From Pseudomonas helleri (GTDB lineage Bacteria; Pseudomonadota; Gammaproteobacteria; Pseudomonadales; Pseudomonadaceae): DNA of 64,000 bases. Under the pieces are notes generated by a model that saw nothing but the letters and a program-made list of their open reading frames with translations, was not told the DNA's origin and made no database searches. A program made the translations under genes and the position numbers. The stretch's first letter is position 1, and the number at the start of each line of letters is the position of its first letter. The stretch lies in NCBI RefSeq assembly GCF_009600315.1, contig NZ_WIWC01000019.1:1-64000 (forward strand), in the 5' to 3' direction. Shown here piece after piece: positions 24,096-33,417 of this stretch.

Positions 24096-25078
24096 TCAAA
24101 GGGCGTAATGAGAGGACCACTGCTCCAGCAGGGCGTGGTGGGGTTTGATGAAGTGTTCTTCCACGAACTTGCCCTGTTCAATGGCCAGCTGGCTACGTTC
24201 TTCTCGATCATAAACAATTCGAGTCAGTGAATAATCGGGGTGCTTCAAACTCGGTTGGTAGGACTTACCTGCGGCGGAATTGGCATTGTAAATTTCTGCA
24301 CGGTAGATCTTCTGGAAGGTGTCCATCGTGCTGATGGTGCTGATAAGTTCCAGTGCCGTGTAATCTTTCAACAAATCGCCGGAGAAATAAAACGCCAAGG
24401 GCGCGACACTCTGCGGGGGCATGAAGTAGCGAACGGTTAACCCCATTTTTTGAAGTAGTCATCCGTCAAGGAATGTTCGTCTTGCTGATATTCGACACCC
24501 AGAATGGGGTGCTGGTTTTCTGTCTGATGGTAAGTTTTGTTGCTTGAAACACTCAGGCAGATAACGGGCGGCTTATTGAAGTTGTCGGTGTAACTGCTTG
24601 AGTTTACGAAGCACTTGAACAACTGCCCATGCAGATCACCAAAGGTGTCGGGCAAACTGAATTCGGCGCGGTCTTTGTTGTGCGCTTGCAACAGCACGCT
24701 GAAATCATAATCGCGCACATAAGAGGAAAAGTTATTCCCGGCAATGCCGTCGATACGCGCTTGGGTAGTGTGGTCAATAATCTGTGTTTTTAAAATTTCA
24801 ATCAGGGGTATTGCAGTCCCATTGGCGGACGATTCGATGTTCATCTCGGCAGAAATAATGTCGAGTTCAACGCAATAGCGATCGCCGGTGGGGTTGTCCC
24901 AATGGGCCAGCGCATTAAAACGGTTGTTAATCATCCTGAGGGTATTGCGCAGGTTCTCCTGACGACTCTGACCGCGGGCCAAGTTAGCAAAATTAGTGGT
25001 CGTGCGAGTGTTTTCTGCCGGGTGATAATTTTCGTCGAAACGAATGCGCTTTATCGTAAAGGTAAAGGGGTTGTTCAT
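24096..25078 (-). pseudogene. mesX: mesX (DUF1852) split by a -1 frameshift in an A6 tract
   Basis: The 5' part (25078 to 24437) encodes a DUF1852 protein ending ...DDYFKKWG-stop. The 3' part (24446 to 24096) restarts as MGLTVRYFMPP and carries the remaining 116 residues. On the coding strand the junction is TTC-AAA-AAA-TGG-GGT-TAA. One extra A (seven instead of six), or a -1 ribosomal slip on AAAAAA, gives ...DYFKKMGLTVRYF, a continuous protein of about 327 aa, the normal family length. MesX is the partner of MesD in methionine synthesis. The split could be a real mutation, a homopolymer sequencing error or programmed frameshifting. Confidence 0.85.
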
Positions 25079-25234
25079 AATAATAAGGCTCACTCAGTTG
25101 TCTTGAGAGTGTTGATTGAGGCGTAGTTTAGGCTGGGCTATTGCGGGGAATACAATGAATTGATTTCACTAAATCGTTAGGGCTGTTCATGATCAGCCAT
25201 GGCGGGAAATGATCCTCAAGACTTAGCTTTCAGT

Positions 25235-25281
25235 ATGCTTAAAAAGCATGGAGGCTTTAACAATTGAGCATTAGACGGCAT
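25235..25281 (+). promoter_or_regulatory. Promoter box shared with the region before the M20 gene (copy 1)
   Basis: ATGCTT, then 18 bases, then AACAATTGAGCATTAGACGGCAT-type sequence ending about 80 bp before the ThDP enzyme start at 25362. The same arrangement with identical spacing recurs at 27057-27103. The core AGCATTRGACGGCAT matches in 14 of 15 positions. It may be a binding site for the LysR regulator at the end of this locus. Confidence 0.55.
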
Positions 25282-25361
25282 TGCTCCTCAACTTTAGGCT
25301 TCGCCCCATGACTAGCTGCGCCTTGCACGCTCGTCACTTTCACATAATCGAGGAATGGGCG

Positions 25362-27008
25362 ATGTCGGAGCGCAGTGGTGGCCAGCTGGTCGTTGATCAA
25401 CTGACTAAAGAGGGTGTGCAGACCGTATTCTGCGTACCGGGTGAAAGTTACCTGCAAGTACTGGACGCGCTGCATGACTCGCCGATCCAGTTGGTGGTGT
25501 GTCGTCACGAAGGTGGCGCCGGTTACATGGCTGATGCTCACGCCCGGATCACCAACAGCACTGGCGTGTTCATGGTGACGCGCGGGCCCGGTGCCGCCAA
25601 CGCTATGGTCGCGATCCATACGGCCTGGCAAGACAGCGTGCCGCTGGTGCTGTTTGTCGGGCTTATTCCGCGCGCAGAAACCTACCGCGAATCCTTTCAG
25701 GAGTTCGACCTCAAGGGCTGGTTCAGTGAGACCAGCAAAGCGGTGTTTCAGATCGAACACGCCGAGCGAATTCCGGAGATAGTGTCCCGGGCCTTTGCTC
25801 TGGCTCGCACCGGCCGCCCCGGCCCGGTGGTGATTGGCCTGCCTGAAGACATGCTGCGTGATCAGGTGCAGGCACAGGCCGTGGAGCCTGTCCGCACGCT
25901 GCCCAGCGTGCCCGGCGAACAAGCCCTCGGGCACCTTCAAGCGCTGCTGGCGACAGCGAGCTATCCGCTGGTGATTCTCGGGGGTGGCGGCTGGACGCCC
26001 GAGGCCGCCCGACAACTACAGCAATGGGCGGAGCGCTTTGAGCTGCCGGTTGCGGTTGATTTCAATTGCATGGACTTGATCGACCACCGCTCGCCTTGTT
26101 TTGTCGGTGCGCTGGGCTACGGTCGGTCGCAAACTCTGGCGGATGCGCTGCGTGACGCTGATCTGGTGATCGGCATTGGCTCGCCGTTGGGCGACATCGT
26201 CACCGACAGTTGGACACTGCTGCCCCTGCACGGCCATGCCGCGACCATGTTGACGGTATTGCCCGACACCGATTGTCTGGGGGCCATGCACCCTCAAGCG
26301 CTGCACATCATTGCCGACATGCCCGCCATTGCCGAAGCCTTGCTGACGTTATCGCCGGCGGCGCCCGTGGCCTGGGGCCTGCGTACGCGAGCGTTGCGCG
26401 AGGCAGCTGAGCGCTTTCGCCAACCGCCGGAGCTGGGCGGCGAAATCGATCTGAATGTGATTTTCGAGTACCTGCGCCGTGCGCTGCCCGAGGACACGAT
26501 TGGCACTTGGGGCGCGGGTAATCACGCCGGGTGGGCAGGCCGTTATTTGCGTTTCAACGGTTACCCCTCGCACCTGGCCCCACGCAACGGCTCGATGGGC
26601 TATGGCATACCCGCTGCCGTGGCTGCAGCCCTTGCGTGGCCGCAGCGCCAGGTGGTGTCGGTGGCAGGCGATGGTTGTTTCATGATGAACGGTCAGGAGC
26701 TGGCCGTGGCCCGAGGTTTGGGCGTCAAACCCTTGATCATCGTGCTGAACAACAGCATGTACGGGACGATTCGCACCCATCAGGAAATGCATCATCCGCA
26801 CCGAATAAGTGGGACTGATCTGGCCAACCCGGACTTTGCCGCCTATGCCCGTGCCTTCGGTGGTCACGGAGAAACGGTGCTCAAAACCGAAGAATTTGCT
26901 GCGGCGCTGGATCGGGCCTTGTCCAGTGACACCTTCAGCCTGATCGAAATTCGCGTGCCGCAGGCGCTGCTGGGCCCGGATTTGCGCATGAGTGATTTGC
27001 ATCGCTGA
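25362..27008 (+). CDS. ThDP-dependent enzyme, acetolactate synthase/decarboxylase family
   Basis: 548 aa. It has the three thiamine-diphosphate domains. The N-terminal PYR domain has the catalytic Glu (VVCRHEGGAGYMA), a central Rossmann-like domain follows, and the C-terminal PP domain has the GDG...N cofactor motif (SVAGDGCFMMNGQELAVA ... VLNNSMYGT). I chose the ATG at 25362 with AGGAA upstream. The family includes acetolactate synthases and benzoylformate- or indolepyruvate-type decarboxylases. In this locus a 2-oxo acid decarboxylase role fits best, taking the oxo acid formed by the amine oxidase/RidA pair. The substrate specificity is inferred only. Confidence 0.82.
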   Translation: MSERSGGQLVVDQLTKEGVQTVFCVPGESYLQVLDALHDSPIQLVVCRHEGGAGYMADAHARITNSTGVFMVTRGPGAANAMVAIHTAWQDSVPLVLFVGLIPRAETYRESFQEFDLKGWFSETSKAVFQIEHAERIPEIVSRAFALARTGRPGPVVIGLPEDMLRDQVQAQAVEPVRTLPSVPGEQALGHLQALLATASYPLVILGGGGWTPEAARQLQQWAERFELPVAVDFNCMDLIDHRSPCFVGALGYGRSQTLADALRDADLVIGIGSPLGDIVTDSWTLLPLHGHAATMLTVLPDTDCLGAMHPQALHIIADMPAIAEALLTLSPAAPVAWGLRTRALREAAERFRQPPELGGEIDLNVIFEYLRRALPEDTIGTWGAGNHAGWAGRYLRFNGYPSHLAPRNGSMGYGIPAAVAAALAWPQRQVVSVAGDGCFMMNGQELAVARGLGVKPLIIVLNNSMYGTIRTHQEMHHPHRISGTDLANPDFAAYARAFGGHGETVLKTEEFAAALDRALSSDTFSLIEIRVPQALLGPDLRMSDLHR

Positions 27009-27056
27009 AGCATTGCGGCTGTACCCGGGTGCGGCTGCTTTGAAACACTCCAAGCC

Positions 27057-27103
27057 ATGCTTTTAGGGTATCGAAAGCCAAACAAATCAGCATTGGACGG
27101 CAT
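27057..27103 (+). promoter_or_regulatory. Promoter box shared with the ThDP enzyme gene (copy 2)
   Basis: ATGCTT, 18 bases, then AACAAATCAGCATTGGACGGCAT-type sequence ending about 50 bp before the M20 gene start. It has the same element order and spacing as the copy at 25235-25281. The two copies imply that both transcripts are controlled by the same factor. Confidence 0.55.
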
Positions 27104-27153
27104 GGTTAGGTGAATTTAACCTCGGCTCACATCCAGTTACCGATGGAATGAAC

Positions 27154-28452
27154 ATGAAAACAACAACAATAAATGCCCTTGAACACGACATCATCGCCAT
27201 GGTCGAGGGGCAGCGCGAGCGGGCCATTAGCCTACTTGGCGAACTGGTTTCCCACGCGTCGTTGCTGGGTGAAGAACACTCGGCGCAGGCGCTGGTGCAA
27301 CGGGTCTTCAGCGAAGAGTTGGGGCTTGAAGTGCAAGCGCTGACCATCGACGAAGCCTTGATCAAGGATCATCCGGGTTACTCGCCATCGCTGGTGTCCT
27401 ATGACGGCCGGGTCAATATGATCGGTATCCATCAACCTGAGGTTGAGCAGGGCAAGTCGATTATTTTCAACGGCCATATTGATGTGGTGCCGGTGGGCGA
27501 CGAGCGTCTGTGGACGCGGCCGCCGTTCGAGGCGTGGGTCAAAGGCGACAAACTTTACGGACGCGGTGCCTCGGATATGAAAGCCGGTATCGTCAGCTAC
27601 ATCATGGCGTTCAAGGCTTTGAAGCAGCTGGGTTATGAACCGGCCGCCAAGGTCATTTTGCAATCGGTGATCGAAGAAGAATGCACTGGCAATGGTGCGC
27701 TGGCCTGCCTTGTTGCCGGGCACACCGCCGATGCGGCCATCATCACCGAACCCACCGCAGGTTTGATGACCTGCCAGATGGGCGTGTTGTGGTTGTCGTT
27801 GCACATCAGCGGCAAACCGGCCCATGCGGCCATGGCCACGCAAGGCAGCAGTGCGGTTGATGTGGCTCTGGACTTGTTTGCCGGGCTTAAAACCCTGGAG
27901 AGCGAGTGGAACGAGCCCGGCAATCGTCACCCGTGCTACAGCCATCATCCGAAGCCGATCAACTTTAATCTGGGCAAGATTCAGGGCGGGGAGTGGACGT
28001 CATCGGTGCCGTCGATGTGTCGGCTGGATATCCGGATCGGCTTTTACCCTGAAAAAACCGTGGCGCAAATCAAAGCTGAAGTCGAAGCCCGGCTCCAAGC
28101 CCTGTTTGACGCGCACCCGGCGCATGCCTCGACACATTACGAGGTCATCTATGGCGGGTTCCAGGCCCAGGGCTGCGAAATCGACATGAACCAGCCCGTG
28201 ATTACTTCACTGCAACAAACCTATGCCGACGTGACGGGTGAAGCCTTGCCGCTGGTGACGTTTGAAGGCGCCACCGATGCGCGTTTTTTCAATCTTTACG
28301 GCGGTATTCCGGCAACCTGCTATGGCCCGGTGGGTGGCTCCATTCACGGCATTGACGAGTGGGTGTCGATCAACAGCATGATGGATGTCACCAAGGTACT
28401 GGCCGTCTTTATGGCGCGCTGGTGCGGTCTGAACCGAAGCGTCTCCGACTAA
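27154..28452 (+). CDS. M20-family deacylase (ArgE/DapE type)
   Basis: 432 aa. Metallopeptidase family M20 signatures are present: FNGHIDVVPVGD (first metal-binding His and catalytic Asp), YGRGASDMKAGIVSY (bridging Asp), VIEEECTGNG (catalytic Glu pair) and a C-terminal SIHGIDEWV His ligand. Related proteins cleave N-acyl bonds of amino acids such as N-acetylornithine or N-succinyl-diaminopimelate. GGA at 27145 is better spaced for the ATG at 27154 than for an ATG at 27148. It has no signal peptide, so it is cytoplasmic. In this locus it may free an amino acid or amine from an acylated precursor. Confidence 0.86.
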   Translation: MKTTTINALEHDIIAMVEGQRERAISLLGELVSHASLLGEEHSAQALVQRVFSEELGLEVQALTIDEALIKDHPGYSPSLVSYDGRVNMIGIHQPEVEQGKSIIFNGHIDVVPVGDERLWTRPPFEAWVKGDKLYGRGASDMKAGIVSYIMAFKALKQLGYEPAAKVILQSVIEEECTGNGALACLVAGHTADAAIITEPTAGLMTCQMGVLWLSLHISGKPAHAAMATQGSSAVDVALDLFAGLKTLESEWNEPGNRHPCYSHHPKPINFNLGKIQGGEWTSSVPSMCRLDIRIGFYPEKTVAQIKAEVEARLQALFDAHPAHASTHYEVIYGGFQAQGCEIDMNQPVITSLQQTYADVTGEALPLVTFEGATDARFFNLYGGIPATCYGPVGGSIHGIDEWVSINSMMDVTKVLAVFMARWCGLNRSVSD

Positions 28453-28509
28453 AAAAGCGTCAGCGTTATCCTTTCTGCCTGCCATCACAAAAACTATAAG
28501 GCGCCAGTT

Positions 28510-29853
28510 ATGACTCTCGTACGTTCGGCCATTGCGATGGTCGGTCCCCTTGCGGCTGCACTTTTTTTGACGCCAACGTTCGTGCAAGCGAAGGCGCCGG
28601 GCTTTATCGAAGACAGCTCACTGACGCTCAATACGCGTCAGTGGTACTCCCACGAAATCGGGCGCAAGAACACCTACTTTACCGCGCAGACCGCTGAGGG
28701 GCCGCGCAAGGTGCGTGATCGCACAGCTTGGGTGCAGGGGTTAAAGCTCGATTATGTGTCCGGGTTTACCCAGGGCATGGTGGGTGTCGGTCTCGACCTG
28801 TCGGCCTACGCCGCCGTTGCGCTGGAGCGCAGCAAACTGGCAACAGCCGGTGGCAGTAACCGGGTGTTGGTGAACAAAGACGGGGACGTGGTGGGTGACT
28901 GGAGCAAGATTGGCGTGGCCGCACTGAAATTCAAACTCTCCGAAAGCGTCGTTAAAGTCGGCCGGCAGCAGGTCAGAACGCCGGTGATGGGCTATTCCGA
29001 CACCCGTACGTTGCCGGCATCCTTCGACGGCATCTCGCTGGACAGTCATGAGGTCGAAGGCCTGACCATCAAGGCCGGGCGCTTTGACAAGGCGTCGCCG
29101 CGCACCGGAGCGGGCACACAGGACCTGACCCCCAGTTTCGGCACACGGCTGGTCGCCAGTGACTGGATCGCTTACGCCGGGGCGGATTACCTGGCCAAAA
29201 CGGGCTGGCGTGCCAGCGGCTATGTCTCGCGCTTCGAGGACATCTGGGATCGCCAGTACGTGGGCCTTGGTCAGACGTTTATCGGTCTGTCGATGAGCAC
29301 CGATGTGCAATTGGACGTGTACAACACGCAATCCAGTGGTCGCCAACTGGCCGGTCGCATCGACCAGCAAGCTTACGGTTTGAGCATTACACCGACTTAT
29401 AAAAACCACACCCTCAAGTTCGGTTTTCAGCAAATCAAGGGCGACGAGTACTTCGATTACGTCGGCGAATCGAATGCAATCACGCTGCCCAATACCATGC
29501 TCTCGTATTACAACGGGCCTAATGAGCGTTCGTTTCAGGTCAATTACATCAATGACTTTACGGCCTATGGCGTGCCGGGCTTCAAGACCATTCTTTGGTA
29601 CATCAAAGGCTGGGGCATTGATGGCAGTCACTATGAGGGTGGCCCCAACGGCATCTACGGCTCTGTGCTCAAGCAACAGGATGAAAGTCACTATGAGGTC
29701 GGCACCTTCGTCAGTTATGTGGTGCAGTCCGGGCGCCTCAAAGGCGCGAACCTGCTCAGTGGCTACGCCTGGCATCGGGCCAGCGAAAACCAGATTGAAG
29801 GCAACCTCGAAGAGTTTCGATTGATCGTGAACATGCCGTTCAAGATTTTCTGA
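28510..29853 (+). CDS. OprD-family outer-membrane porin
   Basis: 447 aa. A Sec signal peptide (RSAIAMVGPLAAALFLTPTFVQA) is followed by the OprD opening pattern KAPGFIEDSSLTLNTRQWYSHE. Beta-strand repeats follow, with the family features DGISLDSHEVEGLTIKAGRF and a C-terminal aromatic ending (MPFKIF). OprD channels take up specific carboxylates or amino acids across the outer membrane of pseudomonads. Its place before an MHS transporter and after a deacylase indicates it imports the substrate of this catabolic locus. Confidence 0.94.
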   Translation: MTLVRSAIAMVGPLAAALFLTPTFVQAKAPGFIEDSSLTLNTRQWYSHEIGRKNTYFTAQTAEGPRKVRDRTAWVQGLKLDYVSGFTQGMVGVGLDLSAYAAVALERSKLATAGGSNRVLVNKDGDVVGDWSKIGVAALKFKLSESVVKVGRQQVRTPVMGYSDTRTLPASFDGISLDSHEVEGLTIKAGRFDKASPRTGAGTQDLTPSFGTRLVASDWIAYAGADYLAKTGWRASGYVSRFEDIWDRQYVGLGQTFIGLSMSTDVQLDVYNTQSSGRQLAGRIDQQAYGLSITPTYKNHTLKFGFQQIKGDEYFDYVGESNAITLPNTMLSYYNGPNERSFQVNYINDFTAYGVPGFKTILWYIKGWGIDGSHYEGGPNGIYGSVLKQQDESHYEVGTFVSYVVQSGRLKGANLLSGYAWHRASENQIEGNLEEFRLIVNMPFKIF

Positions 29854-29892
29854 CCGTCCCCTCTCATAACCGCCAAGTACATCGGAGTGTCC

Positions 29893-31221
29893 ATGAAATC
29901 CACCCCCCTCACCGTGACTTCAAGCAACGAGCCCGCGGCGGCCCCGGTCAGCCTTGATGCCGCGCAAACCCGCAAGATTGTATTGGCTGCCTACATCGGT
30001 ACGGCGCTGGAGTGGTACGACTTTTTCCTGTTTGGCACCGTGGCGGCCATCGTTTTTGCGCCCTTGTTTTTTCCGGGCGACGTACCGGCCATGTCGATCA
30101 TGGGCGCGTTCCTCAGTTTCGGCGTCGGCTTTGCAGCGAGGCCGCTGGGGGCTGTGGTATTCGGTCACATCGGCGACAAGTACGGGCGGCGTAGTGCTTT
30201 GGTCATCACGGTGATGATGATGGGACTGGCCACCACCCTGATCGGTTTTCTGCCCACCTATGCCACCGCCGGTGTGGTTGCTCCCATCCTGCTGACCATT
30301 TTGCGTGCCGTACAAGGCATTGCGGCAGGCGGGGAGTGGGGCGGGGCGACGTTACTCGCGATCGAGTATGCACCGCCCAAAAAGCGCGGCCTGTACGCCG
30401 CCATCGTGCAATTGGGTTCACCCACGGGCACGTTGTTGTCCTCGGGGGCTGTGGCGCTGGCCGCCTCCCTGCCGGGGAATGCGTTTCTGGAATGGGCCTG
30501 GCGCGTGCCGTTCGTGATCTCCATCGTGCTGGTGGGCGTGGCCCTTTGGTTGCGCTGGAAAGTCGAAGAAACCCCTACGTTCCAGCAACTGGCCAGCGAA
30601 AACAAAACCGAAAAAATGCCGGTGCTGGAACTGTTTCGCCAGGTGCCGGGGCGGTTGCTGCTGGGGATTGCCACGTACCTGTATTGCAATGCCGGGTTCT
30701 TCATCATCACCGCGTTCATGATCAGCTACGTGACCCGCACGCTGAAATTACCCGGCCATGTGATCCTCACTGCCCTGACCTGCGGAGCGATCATGCAGAT
30801 GGTCACGCTGGTGGTGTCGGGCAAGCTGGCGGACCGCATCGGGTCGACGCAAACGGTGATCATCGGCTATGTCATCACTCTGCTGCTGGCGTTCCCCATG
30901 TTCTGGCTGGTGGACACCCGCGAACCGATGTACATCAACCTGGCAATGGTGCTGGGGCTGGGTTTGGCAACTGTGGCCTATGCGCCCATCGGTAACGTGC
31001 TGACGCGCTTGTTTCCACCGCATCTGCACTACAGCGGCCTGGGTTTGTCGGCCAACCTGTCAGGCTTGATCGCAGGCTTCATGCCCGCGTTGGCCACCTG
31101 GTTTTTGATGCTGTCCGATGGTCAGTCATGGGGCCCGGCGCTGCTCTTGAGCCTTATCGCCGCGATTTCTTTGATCGCCACGCTGGCCACCTTGTACGTC
31201 ACACGGCATCAGCCTGACTGA
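29893..31221 (+). CDS. MFS transporter of the metabolite:H+ symporter type
   Basis: 442 aa with about 12 helices. The opening AAYIGTALEWYDFFLFGTVAAIVF is the hallmark of the metabolite:proton symporter branch (KgtP, ShiA, ProP-like), as are GHIGDKYGRRSALVITVMMM and RAVQGIAAGGEWGGA. I chose the ATG at 29893, six bases after CGGA; a GTG at 29887 is less likely. Such permeases take up carboxylic acids or zwitterions with protons. It should carry the oxo acid or amine of this locus across the inner membrane. A rho-independent terminator follows at 31233. Confidence 0.9.
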   Translation: MKSTPLTVTSSNEPAAAPVSLDAAQTRKIVLAAYIGTALEWYDFFLFGTVAAIVFAPLFFPGDVPAMSIMGAFLSFGVGFAARPLGAVVFGHIGDKYGRRSALVITVMMMGLATTLIGFLPTYATAGVVAPILLTILRAVQGIAAGGEWGGATLLAIEYAPPKKRGLYAAIVQLGSPTGTLLSSGAVALAASLPGNAFLEWAWRVPFVISIVLVGVALWLRWKVEETPTFQQLASENKTEKMPVLELFRQVPGRLLLGIATYLYCNAGFFIITAFMISYVTRTLKLPGHVILTALTCGAIMQMVTLVVSGKLADRIGSTQTVIIGYVITLLLAFPMFWLVDTREPMYINLAMVLGLGLATVAYAPIGNVLTRLFPPHLHYSGLGLSANLSGLIAGFMPALATWFLMLSDGQSWGPALLLSLIAAISLIATLATLYVTRHQPD

Positions 31222-31232
31222 GTTTTCCTCAG

Positions 31233-31264
31233 GGAGGTGGCCGCCAGGACACTTCCTTTTTTTT
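31233..31264 (+). terminator. Rho-independent terminator after the MHS transporter
   Basis: GGAGGTG and CACTTCC form a seven-base stem with one G-U pair around ten bases, directly followed by eight T residues (31257-31264). It ends the M20/OprD/MFS transcript, so the amine oxidase genes must have their own promoter in 31265-31376. Confidence 0.8.
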
Positions 31265-31376
31265 AACACGCCGGGTGGGCCTGCCGTTAACCGGGGCGGG
31301 TCCACGGTGCCTGTTCGTTAAAGAGCGTTCTTATGACATTCATTCCGTCGATGGCGGGACTGGGGGGCAAGTCGAA

Positions 31377-32981
31377 ATGACTGAACACACAACGGTGACC
31401 CGCCGCACCTTGCTGCGTTGGATCGGCCAAACCGCCGGTGCTGCGGCGATGTATCAGGCCATGACGGCCTTAAGCGTGGCCGGTGAGTCGACCTGGCGCG
31501 GTGAATTCGCGCTGGGTCAGGCGCCCAAAGGCTCGACTGTACTGGTGCTGGGCGCCGGTCTGGCTGGCATGACCGCGGCCTATGAGTTACGCAACGCGGG
31601 CTACAAGGTACGCGTGCTGGAATACAACGCCCGGGCCGGGGGCCGCTGCTGGACGATACGCGGCGGTGATCGCTACACCGAATTGGGCGGTGAGGTTCAG
31701 GAATGCCAGTTTGACGAGGGGCTGTATTTCAATCCGGGCCCGTGGCGCATTCCTTACCATCACTACGCGCTGCTGGATTACTGCAAAAAATTCGAGGTCA
31801 AACTCGAACCTTTCGTTCAGGTCAATCACAACGCCTGGGTACACAACAGCCAGGCCTTCGCCGGCAAGCCACAGCGCTATCGCGAAGTTCAGGCCGACTA
31901 TCAAGGGCATATCGCCGAGCTGTTGAGCAAGGCGGTCAATCAGGGCGCACTGGATCAGGACGTCACCGCCGAGGATCGACAAAAGCTGCTGGAAAGTTTG
32001 CGGGTCTGGGCCGGTCTGGATGCCGACAACCTGTACCGTACATCGCCCGCCACCAGCCTGCGACGTGGTTTCGCCGTGGATGCGGGCGGTGGCCTGATGC
32101 CGGCTGCGCAACCTTCCGCGGTCATGGATCGCCAGGCGTTGTTGCACTCGGGCATGTGGCTGTACCTCATGGTGGGGCAATTGCATGAGTTCCAGACCAC
32201 CTTGTTTCAGCCCGTGGGCGGTATGGACATGATTGCCCGTGCCTTCGCCAAGCAGCTCGACGGTCTGATTGAGTTCAACACCAAAGTCACCCGTATTCAG
32301 CAGAGTGATCAGGGCGTCACCGTCACTTGTGAAAACAGCCAGGGCGGGCCATCGCGTCAGGTCAAGGCCGACTGGTGCGTGTGCACGCTGCCGTTGTCGA
32401 TTCTCAGCCAACTGCCGGTGGAATGCAGCCCGGCGATGCAGGCGGCGATTCGCGCAGTGCCTTACAACGCCTCGGTGAAAATCGGCTTGCAGTTCAAGCG
32501 ACGCTTTTGGGAACAGGATGAGCAGATTTATGGCGGCGTGAGCTACACCGACTCACCCATGCAGCAAATCGGCTATCCCAATTGCGATTACGGCAGCCGT
32601 GGCAAAGGTGTGCTGCTGGGCGGCTATCTGTGGGAAAACAACAACGCTTTTGAGTTCACCGCCATGAGCCCTGCCGAGCGCATCAAAAAAGCCGTGGAGT
32701 ATGGCGCGCAGGTGCACGCGCAGTACCCGGCAGAATTCGACAACGGCATTGCCGTGGGCTGGCATCGAGTGCCGTGGAGCAACGGCTGTTACGGGGCCTG
32801 GACCGAAGCATCGCGAGCTACGCATTACACCTCTCTGTGTCAGATCGACGGGCGTCTGGTGCTGGCGGGTGAGCATGCCTCGCAGCTGCCCGCCTGGCAG
32901 GAAGGCGCGGTGCTGTCCGCCCAGGACGCCATCACCCGGCTGCATGCGCACATCGTTGCCCGCCCGGCCGCTGACGTTTGA
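31377..32981 (+). CDS. Tat-exported flavin amine/amino-acid oxidase
   Basis: 534 aa. The N-terminus TVTRRTLLRWIGQTAGAAAM is a twin-arginine signal (RRTLLR), so the folded flavoprotein is exported to the periplasm. The FAD-binding GAGLAGMTAAYELRNAGYKV and the ARAGGRCWTIRGG segment define the flavin monoamine oxidase/L-amino-acid oxidase family, and the C-terminal LVLAGEHASQLPAWQEGAV closes the FAD site. The ATG at 31377 leaves the Tat motif near the start. The gene is followed within 10 bp by a c-type cytochrome, suggesting a dehydrogenase that passes electrons to cytochrome c rather than making peroxide. The product would be an imine, matching the exported RidA downstream. Confidence 0.88.
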   Translation: MTEHTTVTRRTLLRWIGQTAGAAAMYQAMTALSVAGESTWRGEFALGQAPKGSTVLVLGAGLAGMTAAYELRNAGYKVRVLEYNARAGGRCWTIRGGDRYTELGGEVQECQFDEGLYFNPGPWRIPYHHYALLDYCKKFEVKLEPFVQVNHNAWVHNSQAFAGKPQRYREVQADYQGHIAELLSKAVNQGALDQDVTAEDRQKLLESLRVWAGLDADNLYRTSPATSLRRGFAVDAGGGLMPAAQPSAVMDRQALLHSGMWLYLMVGQLHEFQTTLFQPVGGMDMIARAFAKQLDGLIEFNTKVTRIQQSDQGVTVTCENSQGGPSRQVKADWCVCTLPLSILSQLPVECSPAMQAAIRAVPYNASVKIGLQFKRRFWEQDEQIYGGVSYTDSPMQQIGYPNCDYGSRGKGVLLGGYLWENNNAFEFTAMSPAERIKKAVEYGAQVHAQYPAEFDNGIAVGWHRVPWSNGCYGAWTEASRATHYTSLCQIDGRLVLAGEHASQLPAWQEGAVLSAQDAITRLHAHIVARPAADV

Positions 32982-32991
32982 GGAATTGATC

Positions 32992-33387
32992 ATGAGACGA
33001 CTGTATCTGGCCGCCAGTGGCCTGCTGTTTTTGACTGGCGTGCAGGCCTATGCCCAAGACCCGCAGGTGTCGGCTCCCGGCCAGCACTTTGAACAGCGCG
33101 AGGGCGAACACCTGTTCAAGGCCATTTGCCAGGGCTGTCACATGGCACAGGGGCAGGGTGCCCACGGTGCCGGGGCCTACCCGGCGTTGGCCAATAACCC
33201 GCGCCTTTCGGCAGATGCCTACCCGGTTTTTATGGTGGCACAGGGGCAGGGCGGCATGCCGGGGTTCAAAAGCCAGCTGGACGATGAACAGATAGCGGCG
33301 GTGGTGACCTATATCCGCACCCACAACGGCAACACGTTTAATCAACCGGTCGATATGGCCACGGTTAAAGCACTGACCGGACGCTGA
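32992..33387 (+). CDS. Periplasmic c-type cytochrome
   Basis: 131 aa. The signal peptide MRRLYLAASGLLFLTGVQAYA is followed by a single class-I cytochrome c domain with the haem motif CQGCH and a distal methionine candidate in GQGGMPGFKSQLDDEQIAAVVTYI. It sits 10 bp after the amine oxidase gene and is the obvious electron acceptor for it. It would then pass electrons to the respiratory chain. Confidence 0.92.
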   Translation: MRRLYLAASGLLFLTGVQAYAQDPQVSAPGQHFEQREGEHLFKAICQGCHMAQGQGAHGAGAYPALANNPRLSADAYPVFMVAQGQGGMPGFKSQLDDEQIAAVVTYIRTHNGNTFNQPVDMATVKALTGR

Positions 33388-33417
33388 ATGCGTCCGCCAT
33401 TTGAGGAGAATGTTCCA

